From Pseudomonas bubulae (GTDB lineage Bacteria > Pseudomonadota > Gammaproteobacteria > Pseudomonadales > Pseudomonadaceae): a stretch of DNA of 64,000 nucleotides. The position numbers and the translations under genes were made by a program. Each line of letters starts with the position of its first letter. The stretch's first letter is position 1. The notes below the pieces were generated by a model. It made no database searches and had not been told where the DNA came from. It was given only the letters and a program-made list of their open reading frames with translations. Positions 53,034 through 62,225 of this stretch are shown in pieces. Location: the NCBI RefSeq assembly GCF_037023725.1, contig NZ_CP146077.1:2207001-2271000 (forward strand). Direction: 5' to 3'.

Positions 53034-53684
53034 ATGTCATCGCAGCCACCTTCCACCCCTATAGAGCATGAGCTCGCCGAGCAGTTTGACCGCGAGCATG
53101 CGAAGGTTTGCCTGCAAGTACAGCCCCAAGGGCTTGCCCGCAGGTTCGTGTTGTGGCGCGAGCGGCGCCTGGTGCGCCGGGCGCTCAAGGTTGCGGGCGA
53201 GCCTGGACTGATCCTGGATCTGGCTTGCGGAGCCGGGCGTTTCTGGCCGATTTTGGCCGAGCATGGCAATCGGGTGATCCTGGCCTGCGACTCGTCGCAG
53301 GCCATGCTCGATCACGCACAAACCCACCATCCCGCCGGCCTGCTGGCGCGCATCAAACTGTTTCAAAGCTCGGTGTTTTCCATCGATATTTCGGAAAACG
53401 CCGTGGACTGCATTTTTTGCATGCAGTTGTTCCACCATGTGCGCGACAGCGATCATCGCCAGGCCATTTTGCGCGAGCTGCACAGGGTCAGTCGTGACGG
53501 CCTGATCCTTTCTGTGCCCCTTGGTCGTGCGGCGGAGCAGGGCTGTGACCCGCTCCGTATCGTGGTGAACAAGGATGAAATTGAAGGTCAATTTGAGCGG
53601 GCAGGCTTCAGTATCCTCAAACAGTACGAAGTGCTGCCCGGTTGTGGCATGGGCAGCATCTACATCTTGCGCAAGGACATTTAG
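53034..53684 (+). CDS. Class I SAM-dependent methyltransferase
   Basis: A 216-residue Rossmann methyltransferase. Motif I LILDLACGAGRFWPIL binds SAM, motif II is VILACDSSQAM, and motif IV DCIFCMQLFHHV follows. A basic N-terminal segment (ARRFVLWRERRLVRRAL) precedes it. The substrate is not evident; in other pseudomonads it lies near lipopolysaccharide-kinase-type genes, but not here. Its TAG stop overlaps by 4 bases the stop of the convergent beta-lactamase gene. Confidence 0.85.
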   Translation: MSSQPPSTPIEHELAEQFDREHAKVCLQVQPQGLARRFVLWRERRLVRRALKVAGEPGLILDLACGAGRFWPILAEHGNRVILACDSSQAMLDHAQTHHPAGLLARIKLFQSSVFSIDISENAVDCIFCMQLFHHVRDSDHRQAILRELHRVSRDGLILSVPLGRAAEQGCDPLRIVVNKDEIEGQFERAGFSILKQYEVLPGCGMGSIYILRKDI

Positions 53685-54835
53685 TCCAGAGCCTTGAGCA
53701 CCTCGTATGCCAACTTGACCCGTGCGTCGTTGGGGTAGTTCTTGTTGGCCAGAATGACGATCGATTTTTGCTTGGCAGGCACAAACACTGCGTAGGCACC
53801 AAAGCCGCCGGTTGAGCCGGTCTTGTTGACCCATACCGCCTGTTGTGGGGCCAGAGGCGGATTCAGGGCGATGGCGTCATTGTTTTCATAGGCCATGTTG
53901 TTCGAGTTGCCTTCCAACAGCGATTTGAGCTCGACAGGGTAAGGGTACTGTTCCCAGATCAGATCCTGCGTCATGGGGCCCACGCGGAAATAACCGATGT
54001 GCGTGTCAGCCAGAGCCTTGCGAATCTGCGGGCTGGTTTCGCCCTGGCCCAGGTTGAGCTCGGTAAAGTGGATCAGGTCGCGGGCGCTGGTTTTCACGCC
54101 ATAGGCTTCATTGCCGAGCACGCCGGAGTTAAGCCTGACCGGTGCATCCTGCTTGTCGTAGCCCTGGGCATACAACGTCATTTTGCTGGCGGGCACGGTG
54201 TAGTAGGTGTTGTGCAGCCCCAGTGCCGGGAACAGTTGTTGCTCCATTGCCTGGGTGAACGGCAGGTTCAGGCTTTTGGCGGCAATCACGCCGAGCATGC
54301 CGATGCTTGGATTGGCGTAGCTGCGCTGGGTGCCCATCGGGTAGGCGGGTTTCCAGCGTTTGAGGTAATCCATCAACTGGCGCTCGTCCTGCACGCTGTC
54401 CGGCAGCTGCAAAGGGAAGCCGCCTGCAGTATGGGTGGCCAGATGGGCCAGGGTTACCTTGCCAAAGGGTGTGCCTTCAAGTTCCGGCTCGTATTTGCCG
54501 ACGGTATCGGACAGCGAAAGCTTGCCCTGGGCCTGAGCATAAGTGGCCAGGGTTGCGGTAAACAGTTTGCTGACCGAGCCAACCTCGAACAGCGTGTCGG
54601 GGGTCACTGGCTCTTTACTGGCCTTGGACGCGACACCGAAGCTGTAAAAGTGTTGCTTGCCGTTAGCGCTCACGGCGATGACCAGGCCGGGCACGGCGTA
54701 TTCTTGCATTACGTGCCTAGCGCCGTTTTGCACCACTGCATCCAGGTCAGAACCCTTTGCCAGTGCACTACTGGCAAAAGAGCAAAGGCCTATCAGCGAA
54801 AGTGCCAGTGCTGACAGTTTGCAGGTCATTTTCAT
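53681..54835 (-). CDS. ampC: Class C beta-lactamase AmpC
   Basis: A 384-residue periplasmic serine hydrolase. Signal peptide MKMTCKLSALALSLIGLCSF, cleaved after ALA. All class C motifs are present: Ser87-Val-Ser-Lys90, Tyr173-Ala-Asn175 and Lys338-Thr-Gly340. Length is in the usual range (about 380-400). The ATG at 54835 follows GAGG seven bases upstream. No ampR lies beside it, unlike the ampR-ampC pair of several pseudomonads, so expression may be constitutive low-level or governed from afar. NagZ at 16.5 kb belongs to the recycling pathway that generates inducers where AmpR is present. Confidence 0.94.
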   Translation of the reverse strand: MKMTCKLSALALSLIGLCSFASSALAKGSDLDAVVQNGARHVMQEYAVPGLVIAVSANGKQHFYSFGVASKASKEPVTPDTLFEVGSVSKLFTATLATYAQAQGKLSLSDTVGKYEPELEGTPFGKVTLAHLATHTAGGFPLQLPDSVQDERQLMDYLKRWKPAYPMGTQRSYANPSIGMLGVIAAKSLNLPFTQAMEQQLFPALGLHNTYYTVPASKMTLYAQGYDKQDAPVRLNSGVLGNEAYGVKTSARDLIHFTELNLGQGETSPQIRKALADTHIGYFRVGPMTQDLIWEQYPYPVELKSLLEGNSNNMAYENNDAIALNPPLAPQQAVWVNKTGSTGGFGAYAVFVPAKQKSIVILANKNYPNDARVKLAYEVLKALD

Positions 54836-55086
54836 GGGGTATCCTCGGTTTTTAGTGCGCAAATCTACTCGTGCCCGCTCACAGTGGCCCGACTGGCTTG
54901 TCACATAATGTGTTGTAACAAATCTTCAATGGCGTTGAGCCAGGCAATTTATAGAGGAAATCACTCTAGGGATGCGGGTTTTATATGGAAGTTTCGTAGG
55001 TTTTTTCGCGCACAACATGACGAGGCAATGTCCGGTAATCCCTGGCGGCGATATATACTGCGCGCCATTCTTCAAGGGAGAGCCGT

Positions 55087-56220
55087 GTGGCCATCGATAT
55101 TCACTGGATTCGCGACAACGATAGCCTCGGCCAGCATTGCGCCGAATGGCAACAATTGCCGTTCGTAGCCCTCGACACCGAATTTATGCGGGTCGACACC
55201 TTTTACCCGATTGCCGGCCTGATCCAGATTGGCGACGGCACGCGGGCGTACCTGATCGACCCGTTGACCATCGACAACTGGCAGCCCCTGGCCGACCTGC
55301 TGGAAAACCAGGCGGTGGTCAAAGTGCTGCATGCCTGCAGTGAAGACCTTGAGGTTTTACTGCGCCTGACCGGCAGCCTGCCGGTGCCACTGTTCGACAC
55401 CCAACTGGCAGCCGCCTATCTGAACCTGGGCTTCTCCATGGGCTATTCGCGCCTGGTCAAGGAAGTCCTGGATATCGATCTGCCCAAGGGCGAGACCCGC
55501 TCCGACTGGTTGCAGCGTCCGTTGTCGGAAACCCAGATCAGCTACGCCGCCGAAGATGCCGTGCACCTGGCTGAAGTCTACAAGTTGCTGCATCCGCGCC
55601 TGTCGGCGGAAAAGTACCGCTGGGTGCTGGAAGATGGCGCCGAACTGGTCGCCAACCTGCGCCGCGAAACAGATCCTTACGAGGTGTACCGCGAAGCCAA
55701 GCTGGCGTGGAAGCTGTCACGGGCCCAACTGGCGGTATTGCGTGAAATCTGCGCCTGGCGCGAGCACGAAGCCCGTGCCCGGGACCTGCCGCGCAACCGC
55801 GTGATACGCGAGCATGCATTGTGGCCTCTGGCCAAAACCCAGCCTGATAACCTGGTGGCACTGGCGCGCATTGAAGACATGCACCCGCGCACCGTGCGTC
55901 AGGACGGTGAGTTTTTGCTTGATCTGATCAAGCGTGCTGGCAGTCTGCCGCCGGAACAATGGCCGCCCGCCGTGCCCGAGCCGTTGCCGGTTGAAGCCGC
56001 GTTGCTGATCAAGCGTCTGCGTGCCATCGGCCAGGCTGAAGCTGAGCGCCTGAACATTGCGCCGGAACTGATGCTGCGTAAGAAAACCCTGGAAGCCCTG
56101 CTTAAAAGCGGCTTCCCCAATGGCCCTTATCAATTGCCGGAATCACTGCGCGGCTGGCGCCGTGAGTTGATGGGCCAGGCCTTGCTCGATTGCCTGGCCA
56201 CCGCTGGAGAACTGTCTTGA
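55087..56220 (+). CDS. rnd: Ribonuclease D
   Basis: A 377-residue 3'-5' exoribonuclease that trims tRNA and small RNA 3' ends. DEDD residues are in [15 protein letters not shown] (Asp, Glu), [14 protein letters not shown] (Asp) and [14 protein letters not shown] (Tyr, Asp). One or two HRDC-like domains follow ([33 protein letters not shown]). The start is a GTG at 55087, eight bases after AAGGGAG. ycgL overlaps its stop by 4 bases. Confidence 0.95.
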   Translation: MAIDIHWIRDNDSLGQHCAEWQQLPFVALDTEFMRVDTFYPIAGLIQIGDGTRAYLIDPLTIDNWQPLADLLENQAVVKVLHACSEDLEVLLRLTGSLPVPLFDTQLAAAYLNLGFSMGYSRLVKEVLDIDLPKGETRSDWLQRPLSETQISYAAEDAVHLAEVYKLLHPRLSAEKYRWVLEDGAELVANLRRETDPYEVYREAKLAWKLSRAQLAVLREICAWREHEARARDLPRNRVIREHALWPLAKTQPDNLVALARIEDMHPRTVRQDGEFLLDLIKRAGSLPPEQWPPAVPEPLPVEAALLIKRLRAIGQAEAERLNIAPELMLRKKTLEALLKSGFPNGPYQLPESLRGWRRELMGQALLDCLATAGELS

Positions 56221-56510
56221 AACGTATTTGCTCGATCTACCGCAGCACCAAACGCAACGAAATGTACCTGTATGTACTCAAGGCCGATGCCCTGGAGCGC
56301 GTGCCGGAACCGCTGATGCTGGCTTTTGGCAAGCCGATCCACGCCTTTGATCTGGTGCTGACGCCCGAGCGCAAGCTGTCGCGCGAAGACATCACCAAGG
56401 TTCTGGAAAACCTCGAGAGCCAGGGCTATCACCTGCAAATGCCGCCGGCCGAAGACGAATACATCGAGCACTTGCCTGAAGAGCTGTTGCGTCGCAACGA
56501 CCCGATGTAA
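56217..56510 (+). CDS. YcgL domain protein
   Basis: A 97-residue protein of the YcgL family ([54 protein letters not shown] end). The fold is a small alpha/beta domain; the role is unknown, although its steady pairing with rnd suggests RNA metabolism. I start it at the TTG at 56217, which overlaps the rnd TGA (TTGA) and has GGAG 8 bases upstream; an ATG further upstream lies inside rnd and is unlikely. Confidence 0.88.
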   Translation: MKRICSIYRSTKRNEMYLYVLKADALERVPEPLMLAFGKPIHAFDLVLTPERKLSREDITKVLENLESQGYHLQMPPAEDEYIEHLPEELLRRNDPM

Positions 56511-56636
56511 GTGCGGCGCCAGGTGCCCGGTTCCGGGCGCCTGTCTGAAACGGACTCATTTTGATTGGCGCTGGCCGAACGCGACGGGGCAAACCTCGGC
56601 GACGGGCGCTGGCAGTGTTTTGGAAAGGTTAGAAAC

Positions 56637-57569
56637 ATGCGCGTCCTGATTGCCGAGCACGATTACCCGCTGTACACCCAACTGCTGCAGCGCCTCGCCC
56701 CGGATCTGCAACTGCAGTCCAGCGGCGATTCCGAGGAACTGTCGCGCATGGCCGGTGAATGCCCGGTGTGGCTGGGCCAGCCGGACCTGCTGGCGACCCT
56801 GCTGCGCCAGGGCCACAAGCCTGCTTGGTTGCAGTCGACCTGGGCGGGCATCACACCGTTGTTGGCCGAAGGTCTCAAGCGTGACTATCGACTGACCCGC
56901 GCCGTGGGTATTTTTGGTCAGGTGATGGCTGAATACGTTCTGACCTACATGCTCGGCCACGAGCGTGAAGTCATGGCCCGGCTGGTCAGCCAGGTCGAGC
57001 GCAAGTGGGATAACCGCATGGGCCAGAGCCTGGTCGGGCGTAAGGTGCTGATCGTCGGGGCCGGGGATATTGGCCAGACCGTGGCGCAGTTTCTGCTGCC
57101 TTTTGGCGTTGAGTTGCATGCCATCGCCACAACCGCCCGCGAGCTGGCACCGTTCAAGGAAGTGGGTGTGCTGAGCGACTTGCCGCGCCTGGTGGGGCAG
57201 GTGGATTACGTGATCAACCTGTTGCCCAACACCCCGGACACCCATGATGTGTACGATGCCGAGCTGTTTGCGCAGTTCAATCCCAATGCCGTATTCATCA
57301 ATGCCGGGCGCGGTGTGTCCGTGGTTGATGCCGATCTGGTCGAGGCTTTGCGCGTGGGGCATCTGGCGGGCGCGGTGATTGACGTCTGTCGTCAGGAGCC
57401 GCTGCCGGCCAAGCATCCGTTCTGGACGGCCTGGGGCTTGCTGTTGACCGGGCACAGCTCGGCGCCGACCTCGCCACCGATGATGGCCCAGCTGTTTGTC
57501 GACAATTTGCGTGCGTATCAGGCGGGTGAGGCATTGCGTGGCGAAGTGGATTTCGACCGCGGTTACTGA
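56637..57569 (+). CDS. D-2-hydroxyacid dehydrogenase
   Basis: A 310-residue NAD(P)-dependent dehydrogenase of the glyoxylate/hydroxypyruvate-reductase type. The nucleotide loop is VLIVGAGDIGQTVAQFL. Catalytic residues appear as Arg in INAGRGVSVVD, Glu in DVCRQEPLPAKHPFW and His in LTGHSSAPTSPPM. The substrate is uncertain. The ATG at 56637 follows GGAAAGG; upstream codons in frame read like non-coding spacer. It follows rnd-ycgL in the same direction with a 126-base gap. Confidence 0.9.
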   Translation: MRVLIAEHDYPLYTQLLQRLAPDLQLQSSGDSEELSRMAGECPVWLGQPDLLATLLRQGHKPAWLQSTWAGITPLLAEGLKRDYRLTRAVGIFGQVMAEYVLTYMLGHEREVMARLVSQVERKWDNRMGQSLVGRKVLIVGAGDIGQTVAQFLLPFGVELHAIATTARELAPFKEVGVLSDLPRLVGQVDYVINLLPNTPDTHDVYDAELFAQFNPNAVFINAGRGVSVVDADLVEALRVGHLAGAVIDVCRQEPLPAKHPFWTAWGLLLTGHSSAPTSPPMMAQLFVDNLRAYQAGEALRGEVDFDRGY

Positions 57570-57604
57570 TCCTGTAGATACTCTGTTGCCGGTCAAACCA
57601 CTCC

Positions 57605-57657
57605 TGTGGGAGCGAGCCTGCTCGCGAAGGCCATTCGCGAGCAGGCTCGCTCCCACA
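57605..57657. repeat. Single REP hairpin, variant class
   Basis: TGTGGGAGCGAGCCTGCTCG and its inverted copy ending GCTCCCACA meet in one long hairpin with only GGCC between; the core is GAGCCTGCTCGCGAA instead of GGGCTTGCTCGCGA. It is a different REP class from the five doublets and separates two convergent genes. Confidence 0.9.
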
Positions 57658-57680
57658 GATGAAGTATTCCTGTAGCCGGG

Positions 57681-58274
57681 TTACAGGCTGAAATCGCCTT
57701 CAGCCACCAGCTTGCTCAGCGGTTCGCGCTGGCTTGGCACTTCCTTGGCTTGCAGGTAATCCACCAGGCTCGACTTGTCACCGATCTTGCCGATCGCAAC
57801 CATTGCCTGGACCTGGTAGCCCTCAGGGATTTTCAGCTCCTGGCGCGCCCGTTCAAAATCCAGACCGCTCATGCCGTGGGTGTGCCAGCCGCTCAGGTGA
57901 GCCTGCAGGGCCAGGTGGCCCCAGGCGGCGCCAGTGTCGAAGGCGTGGGTCGGTGCGGGTTTTTCTTCGGTGGTGCCCGGTGCCGCGAAGGTGGTCTTGG
58001 ACACAATCACCACCAGCGCGGCAGCATGCTTGGCCCAACCCTGGTTGAACTCCACCAGCAGGCTCAGGTAACGGTCGAACTCCGGGGTGCCGCGCAGGGC
58101 GAACAGAAAGCGCCAGGGTTGTGCGTTGTAGGCCGACGGTGCCCAGCGTGCCGCCTCAAAAAAGCTCAGCAGGGTGGCTTTGTCGATGGTCGCATCGGTA
58201 AAGGCGCGGGGCGACCAGCGCTGGGTAAATTGCTCGTGAATGCTGTGATCGGCTTTACGGCTGCTAGCAGGCAT
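57681..58274 (-). CDS. Nitroreductase family protein
   Basis: A 197-residue FMN-dependent nitroreductase-like enzyme. FMN-binding residues are seen in FTQRWSPRAFTDATIDK (Arg-x-Ser/Arg) and AARWAPSAYNAQPWRFLFA; GAAWGHLALQAHLSGWHTHGM and VQAMVAIGKIG are further family motifs. Typical substrates are quinones and nitro compounds with NAD(P)H, but the physiological one is unknown. It is monocistronic and divergent from ycgN. Confidence 0.92.
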   Translation of the reverse strand: MPASSRKADHSIHEQFTQRWSPRAFTDATIDKATLLSFFEAARWAPSAYNAQPWRFLFALRGTPEFDRYLSLLVEFNQGWAKHAAALVVIVSKTTFAAPGTTEEKPAPTHAFDTGAAWGHLALQAHLSGWHTHGMSGLDFERARQELKIPEGYQVQAMVAIGKIGDKSSLVDYLQAKEVPSQREPLSKLVAEGDFSL

Positions 58275-58429
58275 GGCGGTTTCCTGAGGTAAATGTAACG
58301 GCTCAATTCAGGGGCTAAAACTACTGGGATGCCGTCAAGCTGACAAGTCTGACGACAAGCCCTTGGCCCGCGGGGTCTTGGGCACTAGACTGGCGGCCTT
58401 TTCCACTCCCTGATGTTGATGTTTGAACC

Positions 58430-58879
58430 ATGGCCGCAATCGTTGAACCGTTCTGGATCCGCAAAACCCTCGATCAACTTGATCAGGAGGAATGGGAGTC
58501 GCTGTGCGACGGCTGCGGATTGTGCTGCTTGCAAAAGCTCGAAGATGAAGACGACAACAGCGTCTACTACACGCGCATCGCCTGCAAACTGCTCGATCTG
58601 AAAACCTGCCAGTGCACCGACTACCCTAATCGTCGTGATTCAGTCCCTGACTGCATTCAGCTGTCGCCGGGCAAGGCCGAAGAGTTCAAGTGGCTGCCGC
58701 CGACTTGCGGCTACCGGCTGGTGAGCGAGCGCAAGGACTTGCCGCTGTGGCATCACCTGGTGTGTGGCGACCCGGACGCTGTCCACCATGAGCGCATTTC
58801 ACAGTCCGGGCGCATGCTGGCCGAAGGCAGCGTGCCTGAAGATGACTGGGAAGATCATTTGATTTTCCGCGCCGGTTAA
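58430..58879 (+). CDS. YcgN family cysteine-cluster protein (UPF0260)
   Basis: A 149-residue protein with a conserved cysteine cluster: [15 protein letters not shown], then [18 protein letters not shown] and VPDCIQLSP. The pattern CxxCxxCC with later cysteines suggests binding of zinc or an iron-sulfur cluster. The function is unknown; homologues in E. coli and Pseudomonas lie near rnd/ycgL. The ATG at 58430 follows TGTTTGAACC without a strong ribosome site. The next gene starts 28 bases after the stop. Confidence 0.88.
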   Translation: MAAIVEPFWIRKTLDQLDQEEWESLCDGCGLCCLQKLEDEDDNSVYYTRIACKLLDLKTCQCTDYPNRRDSVPDCIQLSPGKAEEFKWLPPTCGYRLVSERKDLPLWHHLVCGDPDAVHHERISQSGRMLAEGSVPEDDWEDHLIFRAG

Positions 58880-58907
58880 GTGCCGGAGCGGTTTGCAAGG
58901 AGTGTGT

Positions 58908-60140
58908 ATGCCGCTGCGTTATCGAGTGCCCCTGGGTTTGCTGCTGTTGCTGGCGGCGGGCCCGCTGTGGGCTGGGCAAAAAGTGGCGCTCGATTACCAC
59001 GTACAGTTGTTGCCCAAAAGCGATCAGGCCGAGGTGCGGATCACCCTGGCCGAGGGTTCTGCTGTGCGCAGCCTGGATTTCGACCTGGGCGCGCCGGGCA
59101 GTTACAGCGACTTCAAGGCCGACGGGCAATGGCAACTGAGCCCCGACCCGGTCCATAGCCGGGGCCTGTGGCATCCGCCAGCGGGCAGTGCCAGCCTGAG
59201 TTACCGCGTCCGCCTGAGCCAGCCGCGCAAGAACGGCACGTACGACACCCGGATCACGCCTGACTGGGCGTTGTTTCGCGGTGAGCAACTGATCCCGCCT
59301 GCCAGCCTCGATCAGCAGGATGGGGTCGAGCTGGTGTCGCGGCTTGAATTCGAACTGCCCAAAGGCTGGAAAAGCGTTGAAACCGCTTGGCCGCGTATCG
59401 GTAAAAACCGCTTTCGTATCGATGATGTGTCGCGTCTGTTTGATCGCCCCACCGGCTGGATGCTCGCGGGTAACCTGGGCAGCCGCCGCACCACCCTGGG
59501 CGAAACCGAGGTCACGGTGAGCGCACCCAAGGGGCAGGGCATGCACCGCATGGATGTGCTGACCCTGTTGACCTTTGTGTGGCCGCAGGTGCAGGCGGTG
59601 TTCCCGCGCAACCCGCCCAAGCTGCTGATCGTCGGCGCGGGCAGCCCGATGTGGAAAGGCAGTGCAGCGGGGCGCAACTCGATCTACCTCTATAGCGGTT
59701 TGCCGCTGGTCAGCGAGAGCGGTTCAAGTCCGTTGTTGCGCGAAGTGGTGCAGTTGTTCAGCGGCATCAACGATGAGCCGGGGCATGACTGGATCGGCGA
59801 GGGCCTTGGCGAGTACTACGCCATCGAACTGCTGCGCCGCGCCGGCGGCATGAGTGATGAGCGTTACCAGACCCTGCAGCACAAGCTCAACGCTGCCGGT
59901 AAAAACGTGACCCGCCTGCGCGGTGAACAGGCAAACGCGGCCATGGTTGCGCGGGCAGTCACGCTGTTGCAGGCACTGGACCGTGAAATCCGTTTGCAGA
60001 CCCACAGCAAGCGCTCGCTGGATGATGTCAGCCAGGCGCTGATGCGTATGGACAAGGTCAACACCGCGAGCTTTATCCAGCTGAGCGAAAGCGTGCTGGG
60101 CGGCGCCTCCGAGGTACTGGACAGCCCGCTGTTGCGCTGA
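58908..60140 (+). CDS. Exported gluzincin-like (M1/M61-type) protein with degenerate zinc motif
   Basis: A 410-residue protein with a signal peptide (MPLRYRVPLGLLLLLAAG, PLWA/G). An N-terminal beta-rich region (30-190, YHVQLLPKSDQAEVRITL) resembles the N-domain of M61 glycyl aminopeptidases. The helix that should hold HExxH reads Arg278-Glu-Val-Val-Gln282, and the downstream W-x-x-E-G motif is present (DWIGEGLGEYYAIELL, Glu298). Both zinc histidines are missing, so it is probably not an active metallopeptidase. The fold call is mine from motif shape. ATG at 58908 follows AAGGAG; likely co-transcribed with ycgN. Confidence 0.7.
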   Translation: MPLRYRVPLGLLLLLAAGPLWAGQKVALDYHVQLLPKSDQAEVRITLAEGSAVRSLDFDLGAPGSYSDFKADGQWQLSPDPVHSRGLWHPPAGSASLSYRVRLSQPRKNGTYDTRITPDWALFRGEQLIPPASLDQQDGVELVSRLEFELPKGWKSVETAWPRIGKNRFRIDDVSRLFDRPTGWMLAGNLGSRRTTLGETEVTVSAPKGQGMHRMDVLTLLTFVWPQVQAVFPRNPPKLLIVGAGSPMWKGSAAGRNSIYLYSGLPLVSESGSSPLLREVVQLFSGINDEPGHDWIGEGLGEYYAIELLRRAGGMSDERYQTLQHKLNAAGKNVTRLRGEQANAAMVARAVTLLQALDREIRLQTHSKRSLDDVSQALMRMDKVNTASFIQLSESVLGGASEVLDSPLLR

Positions 60141-60152
60141 TCCTAACCCACG

Positions 60153-60299
60153 TGTAGCAGCTGCCGAGGGACGAAGGCTGCGTCCGGCGGCGTAGTCGTC
60201 GTCAATTTGGCCAATGCGGTTTGTCAGTTACGCCGCATCCAGATGCTTTACGACCGCTTCGCGCTCGAACGCAGCCGCGTTCCTTCGCCAGCTGCTACG
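60153..60299. repeat. Long GTAGCAGCTGC inverted repeat element
   Basis: TGTAGCAGCTGCCGAGGGACG at the left (split as TGTAGCAGCTGC and CGAGGGACG) and the inverted GTTCCTTCGCCAGCTGCTAC at the right enclose about 110 bases that include GCTGCGTCCGGCGGCG and CGAACGCAGCCGCG, also mutually inverted. It is a large member of the family at 1061, 18275 and 28487, standing just before kdpF. Confidence 0.7.
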
Positions 60300-60312
60300 G
60301 CAGGCATCGCTG

Positions 60313-60340
60313 CTTTTTTACACCTTCTTTACGCCCCCGC
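60313..60340 (+). promoter_or_regulatory. Possible KdpE-type T-rich site
   Basis: CTTTTTTACACCTTCTTTAC followed by GCCCCCGC resembles the E. coli KdpE site (T-rich, TTTACACC, then a CG-rich tail). It lies about 85-110 bases before kdpF. Assigned by likeness only. Confidence 0.4.
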
Positions 60341-60422
60341 ATCCCTCTCGATCTCGATCCTTTACGCCCTGATTCCCCACACTCTCTTCCTACGCGGCAG
60401 GTGCCGCCTGGGGAGAGTTGTC

Positions 60423-60512
60423 ATGGGCATTCTGGATGGGGTGTCGCTGCTGCTGGCAGTGGCGCTGTTCGTTTATCTGCTGGTTGCGCTGTTGCGCGCA
60501 GACCGGAACTAG
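60423..60512 (+). CDS. kdpF: Potassium-transporting ATPase subunit KdpF
   Basis: A 29-residue single-helix peptide (MGILDGVSLLLAVALFVYLL, then VALLRADRN) that stabilises the KdpABC complex in the membrane. The ATG at 60423 follows GGGGAGAG, and kdpA begins 8 bases after its stop. It is too short for many gene callers. Confidence 0.92.
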   Translation: MGILDGVSLLLAVALFVYLLVALLRADRN

Positions 60513-60520
60513 GAGCGGGT

Positions 60521-62215
60521 ATGCACAGTTATGACTATGGGCTGATGCTTGCCTTTTTTGCCCTGGTGCTGTTGCCCGCACCCTGGCTGGGGCGTTTTTA
60601 CTACAAGGTGATGGAGGGCCGGCGCACCTGGCTGAGCCCGGTATTGGGGCCCGTCGAAAAGGTCTGCTACCGCATCGCCGGGGTTGACCCGGGCAATGAG
60701 CAAAGCTGGCAGAAGTACACCCTGGCCCTGCTGGTTTTCAACCTGACAGGCTTTGTGTTGTTGTTCGCCATTTTGCTGTTTCAGTCGTACTTGCCACTCA
60801 ACCCCCAGCAGTTGCCGGGGCAGGAGTGGACGCAAGCGTTCAATACCGCGGTGAGTTTTGTCACCAACACCAACTGGCAGAGCTACAGCGGTGAAGCCAG
60901 CCTGAGCTACTTCAGCCAGATGGCCGGGCTGACCGTGCAGAATTTTGTCAGCGCCGCTACCGGCCTGGCCGTGCTGGTCGCCTTGTGCCGTGGTATCAGC
61001 CGCCGCTCGGCGCACACGCTGGGCAACTTCTGGGTCGACATGACCCGCGCCACGCTCTATGGCCTGCTGCCGTTGTGCCTGGTGCTGGCGTTGCTGCTGG
61101 TGTGGCAGGGCGTGCCGCAAACCTTTGCCCATTACGTCAATGCCGTAACCCTGCAAGGTGCCGATCAAGTAATCCCGCTGGGTCCGGCTGCCAGCCAGAT
61201 TGCGATCAAGCAACTGGGCACCAACGGCGGCGGCTTTTTCGGCGTGAACTCGGCGCACCCGTTCGAAAACCCGAGCGCCTGGAGCAACTTGTTCGAAATG
61301 GCCTCGATTATTCTGATCCCGGTGGCGTTGGTGTTCACCTTCGGCCATTACGTCAAGGACCTGCGTCAGAGCCGCGCAATCATCGCCTGCATGCTGGCCT
61401 TGTTCCTGATCGGCGGCGGCACCGCGCTGTATGCCGAGTACCAGCCGAACCCGGCGCTCAACAGCCCGCTGGTCGAGCAGAGCGCACCGCTGGAAGGCAA
61501 GGAAGTCCGCTTTGGCACCACCGGCAGTGTGCTGTGGACCGAAACCACGACCTCGGCCTCCAACGGCTCGGTCAATGCCATGCACGACAGCCTCAACCCG
61601 CTGACCGGGATGGTGGCACTGCTCAACATGATGGTCGGCGAAGTGATCTTCGGTGGCGTCGGTGCCGGGCTCTACGGGATGTTGCTCAACGTGTTGATCG
61701 CGGTGTTCCTCGCCGGCCTGATGATCGGCCGCACCCCTGAATACCTCGGTAAAAAACTCCAGGCCAGGGAAGTCCAGCTGCTGGTGGTGACCTTGCTGGT
61801 GATGCCGGTGGGGGTGCTGGTGCTGGGCGCGATTGCCGCCGTACTGCCCAGTGCTGTGGCCTCGGTCAGCAACCCCGGGCCCCATGGTTTCAGCCAGATC
61901 CTGTATGCCTTCACCTCGGCCAGTGCCAACAACGGCTCAGCTTTTGCCGGGCTTAACGCCAACACGCCGTTCTACAACCTGATGCTGGGCCTGGGCATGT
62001 TGATCGGACGCTTCGGTTACATCCTGCCGGTGCTGGCATTGGCCGGCAGCCTCGCGATCAAGAAAAGCGCGCCGATTGGCCAGGACAGTTTTCCGACCCA
62101 CGGTCCGCTGTTTGTCGCGCTGCTGACCGTGACCATCTTGCTGGTGGGCGGCCTGACCTTCCTGCCGACCTTGGCCCTTGGCCCCATCGCTGAACAACTG
62201 ACCCAGGGCTTCTGA
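60521..62215 (+). CDS. kdpA: Potassium-transporting ATPase subunit KdpA
   Basis: A 564-residue polytopic subunit with about ten membrane helices, related to K+ channel-like transporters. The four selectivity-filter repeats are visible: [36 protein letters not shown] and [14 protein letters not shown]. It binds K+ from the periplasm and passes it to KdpB. The ATG at 60521 follows AGGAGCGGG; the open frame extends 100 codons further up over kdpF but in another frame, so it is not part of the protein. kdpB begins 10 bases downstream. Confidence 0.96.
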   Translation: MHSYDYGLMLAFFALVLLPAPWLGRFYYKVMEGRRTWLSPVLGPVEKVCYRIAGVDPGNEQSWQKYTLALLVFNLTGFVLLFAILLFQSYLPLNPQQLPGQEWTQAFNTAVSFVTNTNWQSYSGEASLSYFSQMAGLTVQNFVSAATGLAVLVALCRGISRRSAHTLGNFWVDMTRATLYGLLPLCLVLALLLVWQGVPQTFAHYVNAVTLQGADQVIPLGPAASQIAIKQLGTNGGGFFGVNSAHPFENPSAWSNLFEMASIILIPVALVFTFGHYVKDLRQSRAIIACMLALFLIGGGTALYAEYQPNPALNSPLVEQSAPLEGKEVRFGTTGSVLWTETTTSASNGSVNAMHDSLNPLTGMVALLNMMVGEVIFGGVGAGLYGMLLNVLIAVFLAGLMIGRTPEYLGKKLQAREVQLLVVTLLVMPVGVLVLGAIAAVLPSAVASVSNPGPHGFSQILYAFTSASANNGSAFAGLNANTPFYNLMLGLGMLIGRFGYILPVLALAGSLAIKKSAPIGQDSFPTHGPLFVALLTVTILLVGGLTFLPTLALGPIAEQLTQGF

Positions 62216-62225
62216 GGAGACGAAG

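Noticed and set aside
60509..61885. 458-codon minus-strand open frame over kdpA
   Set aside because: Antisense shadow of kdpA, full of Gln/His/Gly runs with no domain.
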